From Mugil cephalus (lineage: Eukaryota; Chordata; Actinopteri; Mugiliformes; Mugilidae): a stretch of 64,000 nucleotides of DNA. Location: positions 16,392,197-16,456,196 of the forward strand of contig NC_061774.1 of assembly GCF_022458985.1 (NCBI RefSeq). The letters are read 5' to 3'. The notes beneath the pieces were generated by a model. It did no database searches, was not told the DNA's origin, and saw only the letters and a program-made list of their open reading frames with translations. Positions 1 through 12,084 of the stretch are shown here, one piece after another (position 1 is the stretch's first letter; each line of letters opens with the position of its first letter). The translations under genes and the position numbers were made by a program.

Positions 1-1108
1 GACACCTGTGATTTAGAGAAACAGGTAGCAACAGTGATGGCAGCTGGAGTAAAAGAAAAATAACAAGAAAAGTTGTTACCCATACCTTGTTTTCCAAAAT
101 GTTGGCCACTGATTCACAGTTGTCCAAGGGCTTTTTTCCATCTTGGTTTACTGAGCTGAATTGTTTATTTTCCCTATACAGACAAGCAACGGTAGCAAAT
201 AGTTATAAATGATAAAATAATTGTGCATTCTTAGAATTATACTGGTACACATTAGTTATCCTCTTGTCCCTTCTCACCCTGTAAACAAAGTCCTTTCAGA
301 TCAGGGCCAGAGATGGACACAAGACAAACGTATACACTCAAACAATGAAGATAAACAAGCAAATAAACAGACAAAAGAAGTAGTAAGAAAAAATAAAATA
401 AACAATAAAAAGCAATAATAGTAAATAAATGACCCCCCTGTGTTTGTGTTTAGTGTATTTTTGATTCTATTTATCCCAGGGAAGAAATTACGAATGACCT
501 GGAAGTATTTCAGTCCCACCTTTACCGACGAACACATTAATGGTTGATTTAATAGTTCAGCAACATTGATATACAGCACATCCTTCATAATTCTTAGGAT
601 TTTTGTCTCAACGTTACTATTTCAACTTTATTCTTTAAATTTGGACTTTTTTCTCGAAGTGCATGATGAAAAATCTACCTCCTCTCATTTTTTTCTAGTA
701 GGTGGCCCCAGTACTTTTCCGTATACCAGTGATTCTTTCCTTGACCTCTAAAAAAAATGAACGATTGTAACAAGAAGTCTTTTGAACGGCTCTTTGAAAG
801 GAACTGGTCCTCAAGATCCGGCTCCCTCCAAAGAGCCATAAATCCCATCTCTACACAGGTGTTTGACAACCGAAAAACTGAAAAAAAAAATAACTTTAAC
901 TGTCCGTAAAGTAGAAGAAGGAGAACAGGAAATGTTGCGTCGCCTAAATCCTCCAAACCTAGAAGCAAAACCGCGAACAAAGACGAGAAAAAAAGACGGT
1001 AGTCTCTAACGACATTTCGGTTGTATGCTAAGTGGCTAAGTGGCTGGCTAATTTAGCTCCTGGTTTAAAAGGAGCCCGGAGTGGACGCGTCGCTCCCCAG
1101 AACACACC
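1..1108. other. 5' flank of the Tudor gene, no coding exon seen
   Basis: I see no convincing coding exon here. The stretch just before the first ATG (about 980-1108) reads like a 5' leader with short GCTAA/GGCTA repeats. A segment at 646-726 recurs downstream of exon 1 at 1473-1520 (see findings). No RING-finger cysteine pattern was found, which matters because RNF17-type Tudor proteins carry one. Confidence 0.4.
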
Positions 1109-4100
1109 ATGACTCTTCAGCTGCTACCTGGCCACCGCCACCTGCAACCCTCCACCCACAAAGTCCAGTTAATTTACAAGCTGTTCTTGCTGGAAAATGC
1201 CCGAAATACGCTGGAACAAGAACTGCGCAACTTCACCGACAAGGTACAGACGTTAGCTCAAGTTTAACGATTTTTCAGGTTAGCGGGTTGTGTGAACTTC
1301 TCAGCTAGCTGGTGAGCACACAGGCCACATGGCCAAACAAAAATGGAAAAATAAATAGAAGTGGACGTGGCCAACTAAGTTTGTTCGTTCAGGTCATAAA
1401 GTGAATGGTGAGTAATATTAAAGCCCACGGATGTTTGCTTTAAGTCTTTAAACTTTCTTCTCAACATTTAGGCTTTTTTCTCGAAGTGCATGATGGGTGG
1501 CCATAATACTCTTCCGTACATTTTAGACGCATTGAAACGCTTTCTGCAAATTTAGCAAATGATTAACAAAGTAAATTTTCTATACATCAAACAATAAGCA
1601 TTGCATACTGTTCTGAATTAGTTAAAAATAATTTAATATTGATTTTTTTCTTCTTTTTTCTTTTTTGCCAGGTCTATGAAGAGGTGCAAGGTTTCTTGAA
1701 TTCAGGGTTTCCTGGCGATGTGTTCGGTGATCTTGCAATGGTTTTGGATGTGAAATGTCAAGCACTTACAAAGCTTTCAGCTTTATTAAAAGACCTGGCA
1801 GCTGGTAAGTCAAGAATCCCACTGTTAATGATTCACAGTGTGACTGTGAAGAAGTGTAAAGTGCTAAACCTTTTAGAATAAGTCCAAAAGATTTTCAGCA
1901 AAACCTCCTCTCCTTGCGTTCTTCATTTTCACAGATCCTTGCGATTGTGTCCCACCCGCTGACAAAAACGGGGTGAGAACAAACCAACTAAAGCCTCTCG
2001 GAGTCAACGGAGTAAAGGAGATCCTGACTGATTTTATAAAGTTTGGGCCCATGTTGAAGAACTCGCTCATGGTGAGCTCGATCGCTAAAGCGGTACAGGT
2101 GCTTGGAGCCACACGGCCCCCTCAGCAGCCAGATGTTTTCCTCGCCTCCCAGCCTCCGGCGGTGCGGCAGGATGACGTGATGAGCAACGTCTCCTCCAGC
2201 TTCAACGATGCCACTTTGACTACGAGCTCGCCCTGTTGCGTAAAGCCTGAAGACGACGACCGTGTTCCTGAGCAGAAAAGCCGACCAGATGCTGCGATCG
2301 CTTCACCTGTCGTTACTCAGAGCTGCGGCATCATTGCAGAGAAGCCAAAAGTACTGCTACCTCCCATACAAGCTATTATCCCAGAGGTCAGCAACCACAA
2401 ACCCATGAACACAACACCAATGAGCTGGGAACTGGAGGACGCTCTCCAGGTGCAACACCAAAAGCAAACATCCTCTCAGCTGTTGCACTTCCTCAGAGTA
2501 AAAGCTAAAAACAGTGGTGCACCGGAGGTCAGTGTTGTGGAGTGGAATAAGGATTTGCCAAAGCCAGTTCAGCCTATAATCAAAACCCAAAGCAATCAGT
2601 TCAGGCATGCTGTGACTGATGACGCACTACCCCCAAAAACAATGGATATTGACACTGAAAGTCAAGCTCCAGTCTTCAGGGTGAAAAGAGTCCAGCCGGG
2701 TGGCTCTCTGGTGTACAGTTGCGTGATCGCAACAGAAACTGAGCTGTGGGACATCGGAGATGTCCTCACAGAGGTCGTACAGGGAGAATCTGTACCTAGC
2801 CCCTTGGAAGATGGAGGCCGTCAAAATGTAATGACCGAAGGGGAGAACTCGCAAGTAAACATCGACTGGAAAACCCAAACTTTCCAGTGCGTCCAAGCCA
2901 AACATGAGAACAATTCTGTTGATGGAGAAACGTTCGCTGGTGTATACATTCCCGAGTTCCAGATCCAGAAGTTTGAAGAGACTGAAGTTGTGGTGTCTCA
3001 TATCGTCAGCCCTGGCAGCTTCTACATCCAGCACGCAGACTGCCCTCAGAAGCTGCGGGCCCTTGTCACAGAGTAAGTCCTACAGCACGCCAGTCTAATC
3101 TCTTTTCTGCAATTCATCTGTTTTACTTATCACATCGGCACGAGTCAGACACCCGGCTGTCCTTTGTGTTCATTGCTGCTTCTTTTGTTGATAGTCCTTC
3201 ATTTTAATAAGCTCATCATTCTAGTTTGTAGTCATTGTTTTTTTGTTTTTTTTTTTATTATTTTTTTTTTATTAATTTGCAGCAGCTGCAAAGCCAGAAA
3301 TTCATACGCCGAGCAGAACTGCATCCCAGACATTGGATCGCAAGTAATGGGTTGGTTCCCTAAGCAAGAACAGTGGTGCAGGGCTCAGGTGATAAAAATA
3401 TGTGGAGTGAGCAGAGGTGGGTTGGTGTGTTGGAATATATTTGCAAATGCATTCCTCTAGATGGTAGCAGTGTCACTTGCTTGTAGCCACTTGGGAATTT
3501 CAGACTGGATTTTTTTTTAACTTGTCGTGTTCTGCCTTTTGGATGTGAAATGACGCCGCAGACGGCGCCGGGAGTGAGACGTCCATCCAGGTGGAAGTGA
3601 AAAAGCTGGACTACGGCGACACTGCTTGTCTGTCACTGTCGAACGTGAAGGAGCTGGACCCAGAAATGGCGACTCTACCACTTCAGGCTGCACATGTCTC
3701 ACTGGCCAATGTGAGTGGTTCATTGCCTCAACCATAATTATAACTTTCACCCCGCAAGTTTTCACATGCACGCAGCTAATGCACGAATCCTCCGTCGATT
3801 TAAAACGCTAACATATTCAGAGACGTGCACTCTGTCCCTCGCAAGTTAAATTCATGGAACTGCTTTATAAGCTGTGCCGTGAGAGTGTACACTTAATTAT
3901 TCGCATTTGCCCACATGATTAGTAACAGCTTTGTCTATCGGTCTGTGATGAAGGAAATGAATTATCGGAGTTCATGGTATTTTGAGTCTGTTTCCTCACC
4001 CTCAGGTGACGCCTGTGAATGGGACAGACTGGTCTGAGGAGGCAGTGGGCTGGTTCAAAGCAATGGTTCACAACAGGAAGCTCTATGCCAGACTTTACCC

Positions 4101-4606
4101 ACAAGGGCCCAAAGTTACAGTTGAACTATTCTTGGAAAGGGGAAAGCTGGGAGCTATGAGGTACTAAAGTATGAAAGAAACGGCTCAATGTACTGCATTT
4201 TGACATTAGAATTTGACATGATTGTAAATCGATTTAATATTATGTATGTGCTGATTCAAGGCCAAAATCTTAACAATTCTTTTTATAAATTTAATTTCAG
4301 GAGGGGTGCATCACTGTCTGTGAGACTGGCTCAAAACGGTCATGCGAATCATAACCAACTGCAGATTGCTGGTCACGGGAAAAGGAGTGAGTTATAGTGA
4401 TAATAATTACATTCCTTGATCACATGTTGTGCATCTACAGTGGGTGGCAGTATAACCTTTGTGTACTATAGTGGCACTCTTGTCATTATTGTGAAACATC
4501 CATCCTTGTGTTTTGTTTTGCAGGCATGGCTCAGCTTAAAGTGCAGCAGCAGCATTCTGACTGGGAGAAATACCTCATATCGTGTTATTCTCGAAGTAAG
4601 AATTAA
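1109..4606 (+). CDS. Tudor-domain protein with one extended Tudor domain (family member uncertain)
   Basis: Eight coding exons join in frame: 1109-1243, 1672-1804, 1935-3072, 3283-3416, 3562-3710, 4006-4160, 4301-4386 and 4524-4606. All have GT/AG borders, giving 670 aa. Residues 1-90 look helical. Residues about 95-420 are low-similarity linker, almost all from the long third exon. From about residue 425 there is an extended Tudor (eTud) domain: a VVSHIVSPGSFYIQ strand, the barrel with WCRAQV and then DYGD at 530-533, and a staphylococcal-nuclease-like half ending in VRLAQNGHA. Such domains usually bind dimethyl-arginine tails of Piwi proteins in germ granules. Here the usual DYGN asparagine is Asp, so methyl-arginine binding may be altered. 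RNF17/TDRD4 is the nearest family I can suggest, but no RING is present and only one eTud. The last exon ends 13 codons past a TGG-GAG-AAA-TAC stretch and contains a possible donor, so the C-terminus is uncertain. The ATG was chosen because no acceptor precedes it. Confidence 0.72.
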
Positions 4607-4725
4607 ACTGAATCACGCCTTCTGATTTCTTAGTTGTGTCATTTTGTCTTGCTTTAGTCATGGCTAACTAGTCTTACACTGAACAAACATGGCGACCCTG
4701 CCATAGCATGGGAACATCAAGTCTA

Positions 4726-5018
4726 TATACCCTGATCAGGCATAACATTATGACCTATGGGATGAGGGGAGGGGCCTCTGTGGATCGGGCTTGTTCCAGT
4801 GCATCCTGCTGGGGATGCCGACTGCCATCAAGGAGTGTCTTTTCTTTGGGGGTGGGGGTGTCTGCTTTAGTCTAGGTGGGTGGCACATGTACCAAAGTAA
4901 CATCCGTACGAATGCCAGGTCCAAAAGTTTCCCAGCAGAGCATTGTATTGTCACAAGATGGGCAATATTATTTACTTCCCCTGTCAGTGGTTTTAATGTT
5001 GTGGCTGATTGGTGTATA
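4726..5018. mobile_element. Non-autonomous DNA transposon with terminal inverted repeats, copy 1
   Basis: The left end reads tataccctgatcaggcata and continues into acattatgac. The right end is its imperfect inverse (taatgttgtggctgattggtgtata), about 25 bp in all, giving an element of about 293 bp. It has no ORF of its own. A second copy in the opposite orientation lies at 16799-17213 and shares the interior around the ctaggtgggtggcac block. TA dinucleotides at the ends fit Tc1/mariner insertion. Confidence 0.65.
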
Positions 5019-5249
5019 GCAGACTTGGGTTACATGTTAAATGTTACAAAACCAAAGTGTTTTGGTTGTTGAATAAATAAAGAGTCACAGACGTAGTATT
5101 TCAACTTATATTAACTTTTAAAATTTGCTTAACGAAGGTGACTGCAAGTGCAGATTTTATCAGATTGTTTTGAATGAACTTGATTAGGAATTCGTCACTA
5201 TAATGTCCCGACATGTCACACGTCTCATTGTCGAGGACAGAGAAGCATC

Positions 5250-5262
5250 TTTTTTCTTTTTC

Positions 5263-5290
<28 letters not shown>
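5250..5290. repeat. Poly(T) run
   Basis: An almost pure T tract of about 40 bases with two C interruptions. Read on the minus strand it is poly(A), but no retroelement body was recognised next to it. Confidence 0.9.
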
Positions 5291-5293
<3 letters not shown>

Positions 5294-6476
5294 TGTTACG
5301 TGAATGTGCGTAACCTCCCTGTTTACAACTTATGGGAAATTCTCTGGAAAGTGAGTGTTCAAACTTTGGCTCTGAAATAACAGCTATGTTTGAACATTTC
5401 AGAACAGTTTTTCCACCAATTTTCAAATCACCGTGTACAAAGTTTCAGACCTAGAAACAAACCTAAAATACACGGAAAACTCTTGACAGATTTTAAGCTC
5501 TGTAAATGTTTGGGAGAAGCGCCGTAAAAAATAAATAAATAAATAAATAAAAATAACCACTGCGGTCATGAAGAAGGAAATCTCAAAAACGGAGTAAAGT
5601 TTTGATTGACTCCCCCCTCCCTCTTCCACCCCTCAGGGATCTGGGTCTAAATAAAGTTTTGGTAAAAAGATTTTACCACAAAAATTTCGGCACAAAAATG
5701 CGACTACCCAAGCAGTAGTACTTTCCAGGAACTTTTGAGTGTAGAGCGCTGAACGTTGCCTTCAGCATTTTGTCCCACTGCCAGTCTCTTGTTATTTTAT
5801 TTGAATATTCTAACATCTATGTGTGTCTATGTGGCTTTTGATTTGAAGCCTTAAACCGTTTTTCGGTTTTGAAATAAGATAAGGTATTTGATCCTATAAG
5901 AAAATATATTCTTTCATATAAAGCTATTTAAATGATAAAAATCATCAACATGTACAGGTTTAACTGAAGCTACTCATTAGACTAGTAAATGTTTAAGTTT
6001 CATGTGTCAAGTTTCTTGTGTGTGTACATGACATAGCCGTTGATACTGCTGTGTAACTACTAGAATACATTCTTCAACCGTATCCAACCTTGTTTTCATT
6101 TTGTGTGTATAAGTTATTAATACGGTCCTGATTTTGATTGTTGCCTTTAAAGTGTCAACGTTTTTCAAAATGGAGGGATAATGATTGCTTTCAAATTTAG
6201 TTTTCCCCAATTTTTCCTTTAAAAAAAAAAAAAGTCTACATTTTGTCTCCTGTTCTGATTGTACCGGCCACTAGACGGTGCCAGTGCAGTCAGACCCCCC
6301 CCCCTTGTTAAGCAGTACTGTAAGCTATATTTGGCCATTGTTTTTTTTTTCATTTACTGTACACATTTTTATGTATTACTTGCAATTTAAAAATTAATGT
6401 AGCCCCATTTATGTTGAGTTTTTGTACAGTGGCTAATGTACTTTTGTTCTGTATACATTTCTGCCTTTGAAATAAA

Positions 6477-7930
6477 GACGTGTTCTCTACCATTTTCCAA
6501 TATGCTCTCTTCTGTACAGAGAATTTAAATGAGGTTCAGTTCATTCAAAGAATTACCAGGCCACCCAAGCCCTCCCACGACGCTTGTCATAAGTGACGCA
6601 GAAATGCCTGTGACACAGTGAACTGCTGTAGGTCTGTGGTAGTACATGACAAACCACACATTGTGACTGGCTTGCATGCAGTTTGTTGCTACTGTAAATA
6701 GTATTTTTTTCCCCCCCAAACTTATCCTTATAAAAGAGAAACAAACTTAATTAAATGCTCTAAAAGTCAGTTTTTGTCATACACGTGCAGATCTGTTAAC
6801 AGTTCAGTATCTGCTCATTCAAATATGGCAGACATTAAAAGATTAACCTTTAATTAAATAGTTTATGTAGAATCCTACGTCCCAGTTTGGTCAGTATTAA
6901 AAATGTGACCTTTCCCAAATTTTATTCCTTTAAAAATAGGTTAACATATTTTGATATTGTCTGTCAAAGGAAATGATCAGTTTTTGTATCCCAGATAAAG
7001 AGCTAAGAATCTGGAGCACTGGCCGCTCCCGTCAGTGTTTGTGCATTTTTCTGTTGAATGTGCAAACCTTTTGGTGACTGTGCTCTCAGTGGCAGTGGCT
7101 CAGGTCAAAAGCTTCGTTCACTTCCCTGCTCCGCCAAGCACAATAAATAATGTGGCAGGCTGAGGCCTTTTGTGTCCACACAGATTCCTTCTTTTGCCCG
7201 GGGTGGGCGGAAATCGAGGCGTTTGATCTGAATTCTAAAGAGTCTTGTTGCAGCCCAATAAAGGCTGCCATTGTATGTAAATAGTTTATATAAGAGCATA
7301 TGACTGCTACGGTGCAGGGCAGCGGCTAGTGGCGGAGGAATGATTAGCATTTTCCAAACGCTTGGTGTTCTCAGTCCAGCCTTTTGGCTTGCTAAAAAAC
7401 ACAATATTTTAATTCATTTCTTCTCATTTTGTACACATTTTTGTGTACCACCACAGCAGAAGGTAAAATACATGTTCTATCCTTTTCAATCTGTCGTACT
7501 AACATTCAGAGTGTAGGGGCTGGATTTGATGTGAGTGGTGACTGACATTCCCCAGTGCAACACTTGGCATGCTAATGGTCACAGTAACATGATACTATTA
7601 CCATTCATACATGTAATATTTGATGTAATATGCTGTTAAAGATGGATCATTTTCAGTTTATTTTAAATCTGGTAAAGACCGTAGCTTTCCTCAAACAATA
7701 GACGTCTCTCATATGTCTTAAAAAAAAAAAAAAGAAGCTCAAAATGAGATTCATGTCTTGCTGGTTCTTTGGAGAAATATGCTGGCAGTCTGTCAGTCTG
7801 TCTGCAAGTGGGCTGTAGGCCAGTCTGGGAGTACAGTATTAATACGGGGTGAGCGAACCACGTGGATCTGCGAATCTTTCGCAATTGGCTTCAACCTGTT
7901 GCGTCTTGTGACGGCGCGCGGCGGCAGGCC
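6477..7930. other. Intergenic between the Tudor gene and gjb1
   Basis: Mostly AT-rich with no coding signal that I can support. Short T, A and C homopolymer runs are present. The far end turns GC-rich (about 7905-7935, gcgcgcggcggc), which marks the start of the gjb1 promoter region. Confidence 0.4.
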
Positions 7931-7940
7931 GTCGCCCCTG

Positions 7941-8033
7941 CTTTTATAGCGCCACCAGGCTACTTGGCAATTCTTGTCCGTTCATCTCTATTCTGCCATA
8001 TCCAGCTTGATGCTCAGGTCACACCTCAAGATG
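7941..8033 (+). promoter_or_regulatory. Predicted TATA box and non-coding first exon of gjb1
   Basis: A TATA-like tttata lies at 7942-7948 just after a CpG-rich stretch. A strong donor (atg|gtgagc) lies at 8033/8034. The coding exon is preceded by a T-rich tract and a CAG acceptor ending at 8347. Together these suggest a leader exon of roughly 7970-8033 spliced to 8348, the usual connexin layout of a short non-coding exon plus one coding exon. This is inference from motifs only. Confidence 0.35.
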
Positions 8034-8361
8034 GTGAGCTTTGGACCCGGTGCTGCTTACGCCGCTTGCACCGCCGGCTGAGCCTGGTAAACTCCTGGAG
8101 AAAGACTAATGCTGCGACAGTTTTGCTGAAATGTTTGAGGATAGCCATTTCTGTAGATGTGATTTAATGCAATTCCCAAGGGCTAAAACGTGCACCCTTT
8201 CAAAATAAATTATGTCGCTCTGGAGAGGCATTTCCAGAAATTAATGATCAAATTTGCAGATGATTCATTGTTATGTTTTGCAGACTAGAGGTGTAGCTTA
8301 ACCTGTATCAATGTAAACTGAATATTTATCCTTTATTTTTTTTGCAGACCTGGAGTCAAAA

Positions 8362-9189
8362 ATGAACTGGGGGTCCTTTTATGCCGTGATTAGCGGCGTA
8401 AACAGGCACTCTACTGGCATCGGACGCGTTTGGCTCTCCGTCATCTTCATCTTCCGTATCCTCGTCCTGGTGGTCGCCGCCGAGAGCGTTTGGGGAGATG
8501 AGAAGTCCGGCTTCACCTGCAACACCCAGCAGCCCGGCTGCAACAGCGTCTGCTACGACCAGTTCTTCCCCATCTCGCACATCCGCCTGTGGGCACTTCA
8601 GCTCATCCTGGTCTCCACCCCCGCGCTCCTCGTCGCCATGCACGTAGCCCACCGGCGGCACATCGACAAGAAGATCCTGAAGAGGACGGGCCGCGGCAGC
8701 CCCAAGGACCTGGAGCTCATCAAGAACCAGAAGTTTCAGATCACAGGAGCTCTGTGGTGGACGTACATGATCAGCATCGTCTTCAGGGTCATCTTGGAGG
8801 TGGCGTTCCTCTACATCTTTTATTTGATCTATCCCGACTTTAAGATGGTGCGTTTGGTGAAATGCGACTCGTACCCGTGCCCCAACACGGTGGACTGTTT
8901 CGTGTCCAGGCCGACGGAAAAGACCATATTCACTGTGTTCATGCTGGCAGTGTCTGGGCTGTGTGTGCTGCTCAACCTGGCCGAGGTGGTGTACCTCATA
9001 GGCAAGGCCTGCAAACGGTGCTTTCGCGGCTCTGAGGACGAGTCGAAGGTACCTTGGATGAGTCAAAGACTGTCCTCCTACAGGCAGAATGAAATCAATC
9101 AGCTGATAGCAGATCATCCTCTCAAGGCTAAGTTTGCTGTGACCAAAAAGAGCCCGACGGAGAGGGGTGAGAGGTGTTCTGCTTTCTGA
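8362..9189 (+). CDS. Beta connexin of the Cx32 type (gap junction protein beta 1)
   Basis: A single coding exon of 275 aa, typical for connexins. Six subunits form a hemichannel and two hemichannels dock into a gap junction passing ions and small metabolites between cells. The protein has a short N-terminal helix, four membrane segments (about 20-40, 75-95, 130-150, 187-210) and both extracellular cysteine triplets: C53-X6-C60-X3-C64 and C168-X4-C173-X5-C179. The SRPTEKTIF signature follows. The start [12 protein letters not shown], the [13 protein letters not shown] block and the tail [13 protein letters not shown] point to GJB1/Cx32 rather than Cx26 or Cx30. The protein ends RCSAF; Cys272 in a CSAF context is a CAAX-type prenylation candidate, as in mammalian Cx32, which ends CSAC. 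A splice acceptor ends at 8347, 14 bases before the ATG. Fish have two gjb1-like genes and I cannot say which this is. Confidence 0.9.
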   Translation: MNWGSFYAVISGVNRHSTGIGRVWLSVIFIFRILVLVVAAESVWGDEKSGFTCNTQQPGCNSVCYDQFFPISHIRLWALQLILVSTPALLVAMHVAHRRHIDKKILKRTGRGSPKDLELIKNQKFQITGALWWTYMISIVFRVILEVAFLYIFYLIYPDFKMVRLVKCDSYPCPNTVDCFVSRPTEKTIFTVFMLAVSGLCVLLNLAEVVYLIGKACKRCFRGSEDESKVPWMSQRLSSYRQNEINQLIADHPLKAKFAVTKKSPTERGERCSAF

Positions 9190-10453
9190 GACTCTGAACT
9201 AATCAGCAATAATCGCACCCACGGAGCACGTTCTGCCTTAATGACACTATTTATTTATTTATTTATATATAGCGACACTACTACTATTGTATATGTTGAG
9301 CCTGGGGGGAAGGTTTCAAAAGATGGCGCCAGTGGTTTCACACATTTTAGCTTCTTTTTTTTTGAAAATTTTTTGTAAATCTGACTTCGCTGATTGTACT
9401 GTACGACTAAGCTTAACTTCATTTGTCAACATTTTCTCGTTTTTAGCCCTGCATTTGAAATCACTTGTATTCATTTCTGTGGAATGTGAAAAGCGCGTTT
9501 CAAGGTAGTTTTCTTAGTATAAAGCAAACATTGGCTTAAGCACCATGCTTTTATTTATCTCAGTCAAAGTTGCGTTATAATTGAGTATTTATTGAAATCT
9601 TGCAGGTGTTATCTGGCCCCACTTAATTTACCATGACATTAGCGAGCCACAATACGGGCAATTCAAATCTGGAACATAGTTATCAATTTGCATTATAAAT
9701 GTCTTTAGTGCACGGCACACACTTTTTTCGTTGTTGTTTTTGCTGTTTTAAGATTCAGCTTAAAGAACAAAATAAACTATTTGTCAGAATGTTGTGTTAA
9801 TTCTTAATAAACGGATGTTTGTACTGAAATTAAAGGAACTGTACGGAAGAGGATTAGGTTCATACCAACAAAGAAATTGATGTTTAGGACTTTTTTTGAA
9901 TATGTCAGAATTCTGAAAAAAAGTAAAAACCTATTTTATTAGTTATTAGTTATTCTGTAATTTTTAATGTTTCTTTCGTAGAAATGGGCAGCTGTCTGGA
10001 AAGGAGATAAATGGTATTATTAATTAAATTAGAGGAACGCAAAAGAAAACCCAGTAAGAGTGAGTGATGAATGAATCAAGTTCTAATTTCTTTCTCCCTA
10101 AATGCTGGGTTACCTACTTTGTTTTTATTTTTTGAGCAGGGCTCCATCATAGTCATAAAGTTGCACCGCTTTCCCTTAATATTTCCCTGCATAGTCTATC
10201 ATTCAGTGCCTCTCTTGTCCTGGAAATATAATGTGTCGCGTACTGGCTTCTACGTATGCTTTGCTATGAAATCATAACCTTTTTTTTTTTTTTTCTCGTT
10301 CGTTTGTGTGTACATATAATGTATCCAGAAACCATTTCTGTATGTTGCCTAAATGTATCAATTCACATCCAGGTATACAATCCAGATGATTGATATAATG
10401 GGTTGAAACTGAATATTGTGTACATTATGCCATGTAAAGAAATAAGAAATAAA
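9190..10453 (+). other. gjb1 3' UTR with poly(A) signal
   Basis: A long AT-rich region after the gjb1 stop ends at AATAAA (10448-10453). It contains a (TTTA)n stretch near 9249-9270. No coding signal. Confidence 0.5.
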
Positions 10454-11788
10454 CTGCCTGATAATTTTACATTATTCGAAGCTACGTAGCAAACACACAT
10501 GTGTGTCATTTCTTTCGCCCAAACATAATAACAAATAATGGCGTTCGTCGAAAGCGGTTAACCCAGTAGCTATAAGCCTATTCCTCAGACGAGGTTTTAC
10601 CTCCTTCCTGTCGCAGTGACTTGTAACTTGAGGATGCCAATGACTGCTCATCTCCAAATCAAGCCCCCCCCCCCCACCCCCCACCCAACATGATAGGAGA
10701 GGGACCCTTGTGCTAAATTTAGCCCCCAGGAGCACTTGTGGCCAGACAGACTTAGCAGAAAACATCATTGGCCAGCTGCCCTGTCACTCACTGTAACAAG
10801 CGAGTAGATGAACTTTAATAGTTTACACGGTAGAGTATGCTCTGTGCCAAATTTAACCATGAAGGGGGAGTGTTGAGGGTGGGCAGGTCGGACGTGGCTG
10901 AGAGTGTGACCAGCGGGTTATGTGTGTGTTGTGGTCAGCGGGAGACCCCGGGGCCTGGATTTCGAGTGCAGCCAGAGCTGTGTTTGAAGACGGAAGACTT
11001 GAGTCAGTGGGTTTGACGGTGTGGAACTGGGTTTTGCGGCGAGCAGGAATCCACTTTTTGTGTCCATTCAAGGGCATTGCCGAGGGCCCCGGGGGCCAGC
11101 GTCGCACTGAGGCCTGTCAGCGAAGCGGGGCGGCCTCATGGATCCTCAAAGGCGCATAGAGCTTCACCAGGGGGGATGTATAGGTTGACAAGGTTCTTCA
11201 GTAAATGTGAGTTTTCTACGATTATTCTTTAACTTAATACTATCTGGACTGAGGTACCTGTTCTATTACGAGTTTAAGTCTCGGGTTATAGACTTAGGTT
11301 TATGCGGCCAAAGGTTGTTTACAGCTGTCTTATGTAGGACGTGTTTTTATTTTTCCAGATTATATTCATGATATTATCCTCGATCATCTCCTTAAGATCA
11401 TACTGTATGAGTGGCTTCATATGGGAAGCACACCTTTGGTTAATATCGCCACCCAGTCTGTGATGGTTGAAATGTTTAAAAGATTTATACGCAGTAGCTC
11501 CTTTAACATCAATTCACCTGCCACGTTTCAGCAGTTAGTCAGGATTCATTCTCCCTCTGTACATTACTGTACAGTGCATCCATCAGGAGTGGAATATATT
11601 TATAACGCAATGTGTCAGAGGAGCTGGCAGCGGCAACAGTACGCAACTGTTTCTAATTCGCACTACCACCACATCTGGCGGGTGTTTGATTTCACCCCGT
11701 GTGGATCGTGTTGCCACGGCTCGAGTCGTGAAGGCCATGAGCCGCAGAATCATGACTGAAACCTGCCGTCCCCCTGTCCACACTTGCC
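10454..11788. other. Intergenic between the two connexin genes
   Basis: No gene that I can support. There is a C-rich run at about 10664-10686. A GC-rich, CpG-containing stretch at 10860-11160 is open in several frames without recognisable protein similarity. Confidence 0.4.
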
Positions 11789-11933
11789 AAATATATACCC
11801 TCCTAAAGTAAATATAATCTTGTCTGCATCCACGTGGAAAAGGCCACTACCTGCTCAGCAGGGCAGTCTGTTAGTTAGAGTCTCAGCTGGCAGCCTGGCT
11901 CCTTAGAGTCTGCTCTGAGCTCTGCCGAACTTG
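11789..11933 (+). promoter_or_regulatory. Predicted TATA box and non-coding first exon of the alpha connexin
   Basis: aaatatatacc at 11789-11797 resembles a TATA box. About 135 bases on, aacttg|gtgaga (11933/11934) is a good donor. The coding exon is preceded by a pyrimidine tract and CAG ending at 12060. The implied intron is 127 bp. Motif-based inference. Confidence 0.35.
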
Positions 11934-12084
11934 GTGAGAGAATTTTTAGTCAGCAAGAACCCTGAAGCGTACTCTAGCCTCTAGAGTTTTTGGCTTAACT
12001 TTTGGCTTTTCACCTATCAGCTGCGTATGTAAGTCACAACTTGTAACTTTTCTCCTGCAGCCCCAGATCTGACCTCACGCAGCC

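Larger units (their letters stand above)
4607..6476 (+). other. Probable 3' UTR of the Tudor gene with poly(A) signals
   Basis: This follows the Tudor stop codon and has no coding exon. AATAAA occurs at 5072-5077 and again at 6471-6476; the second follows a T-rich, UTR-like region. The segment contains the TIR element at 4726-5018, a long T-run and an (AAAT)n stretch near 5526-5550. Which signal is used cannot be told from sequence. Confidence 0.4.

Noticed and set aside
8356-9117. 253-codon open frame on the minus strand
   Set aside because: Exact antisense shadow of the gjb1 coding exon, rich in His, Asp and Val, with no recognisable domain.
11421-11759. 112-codon frame upstream of the alpha connexin
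   Set aside because: No domain, and it lies just before the predicted connexin promoter; considered chance.
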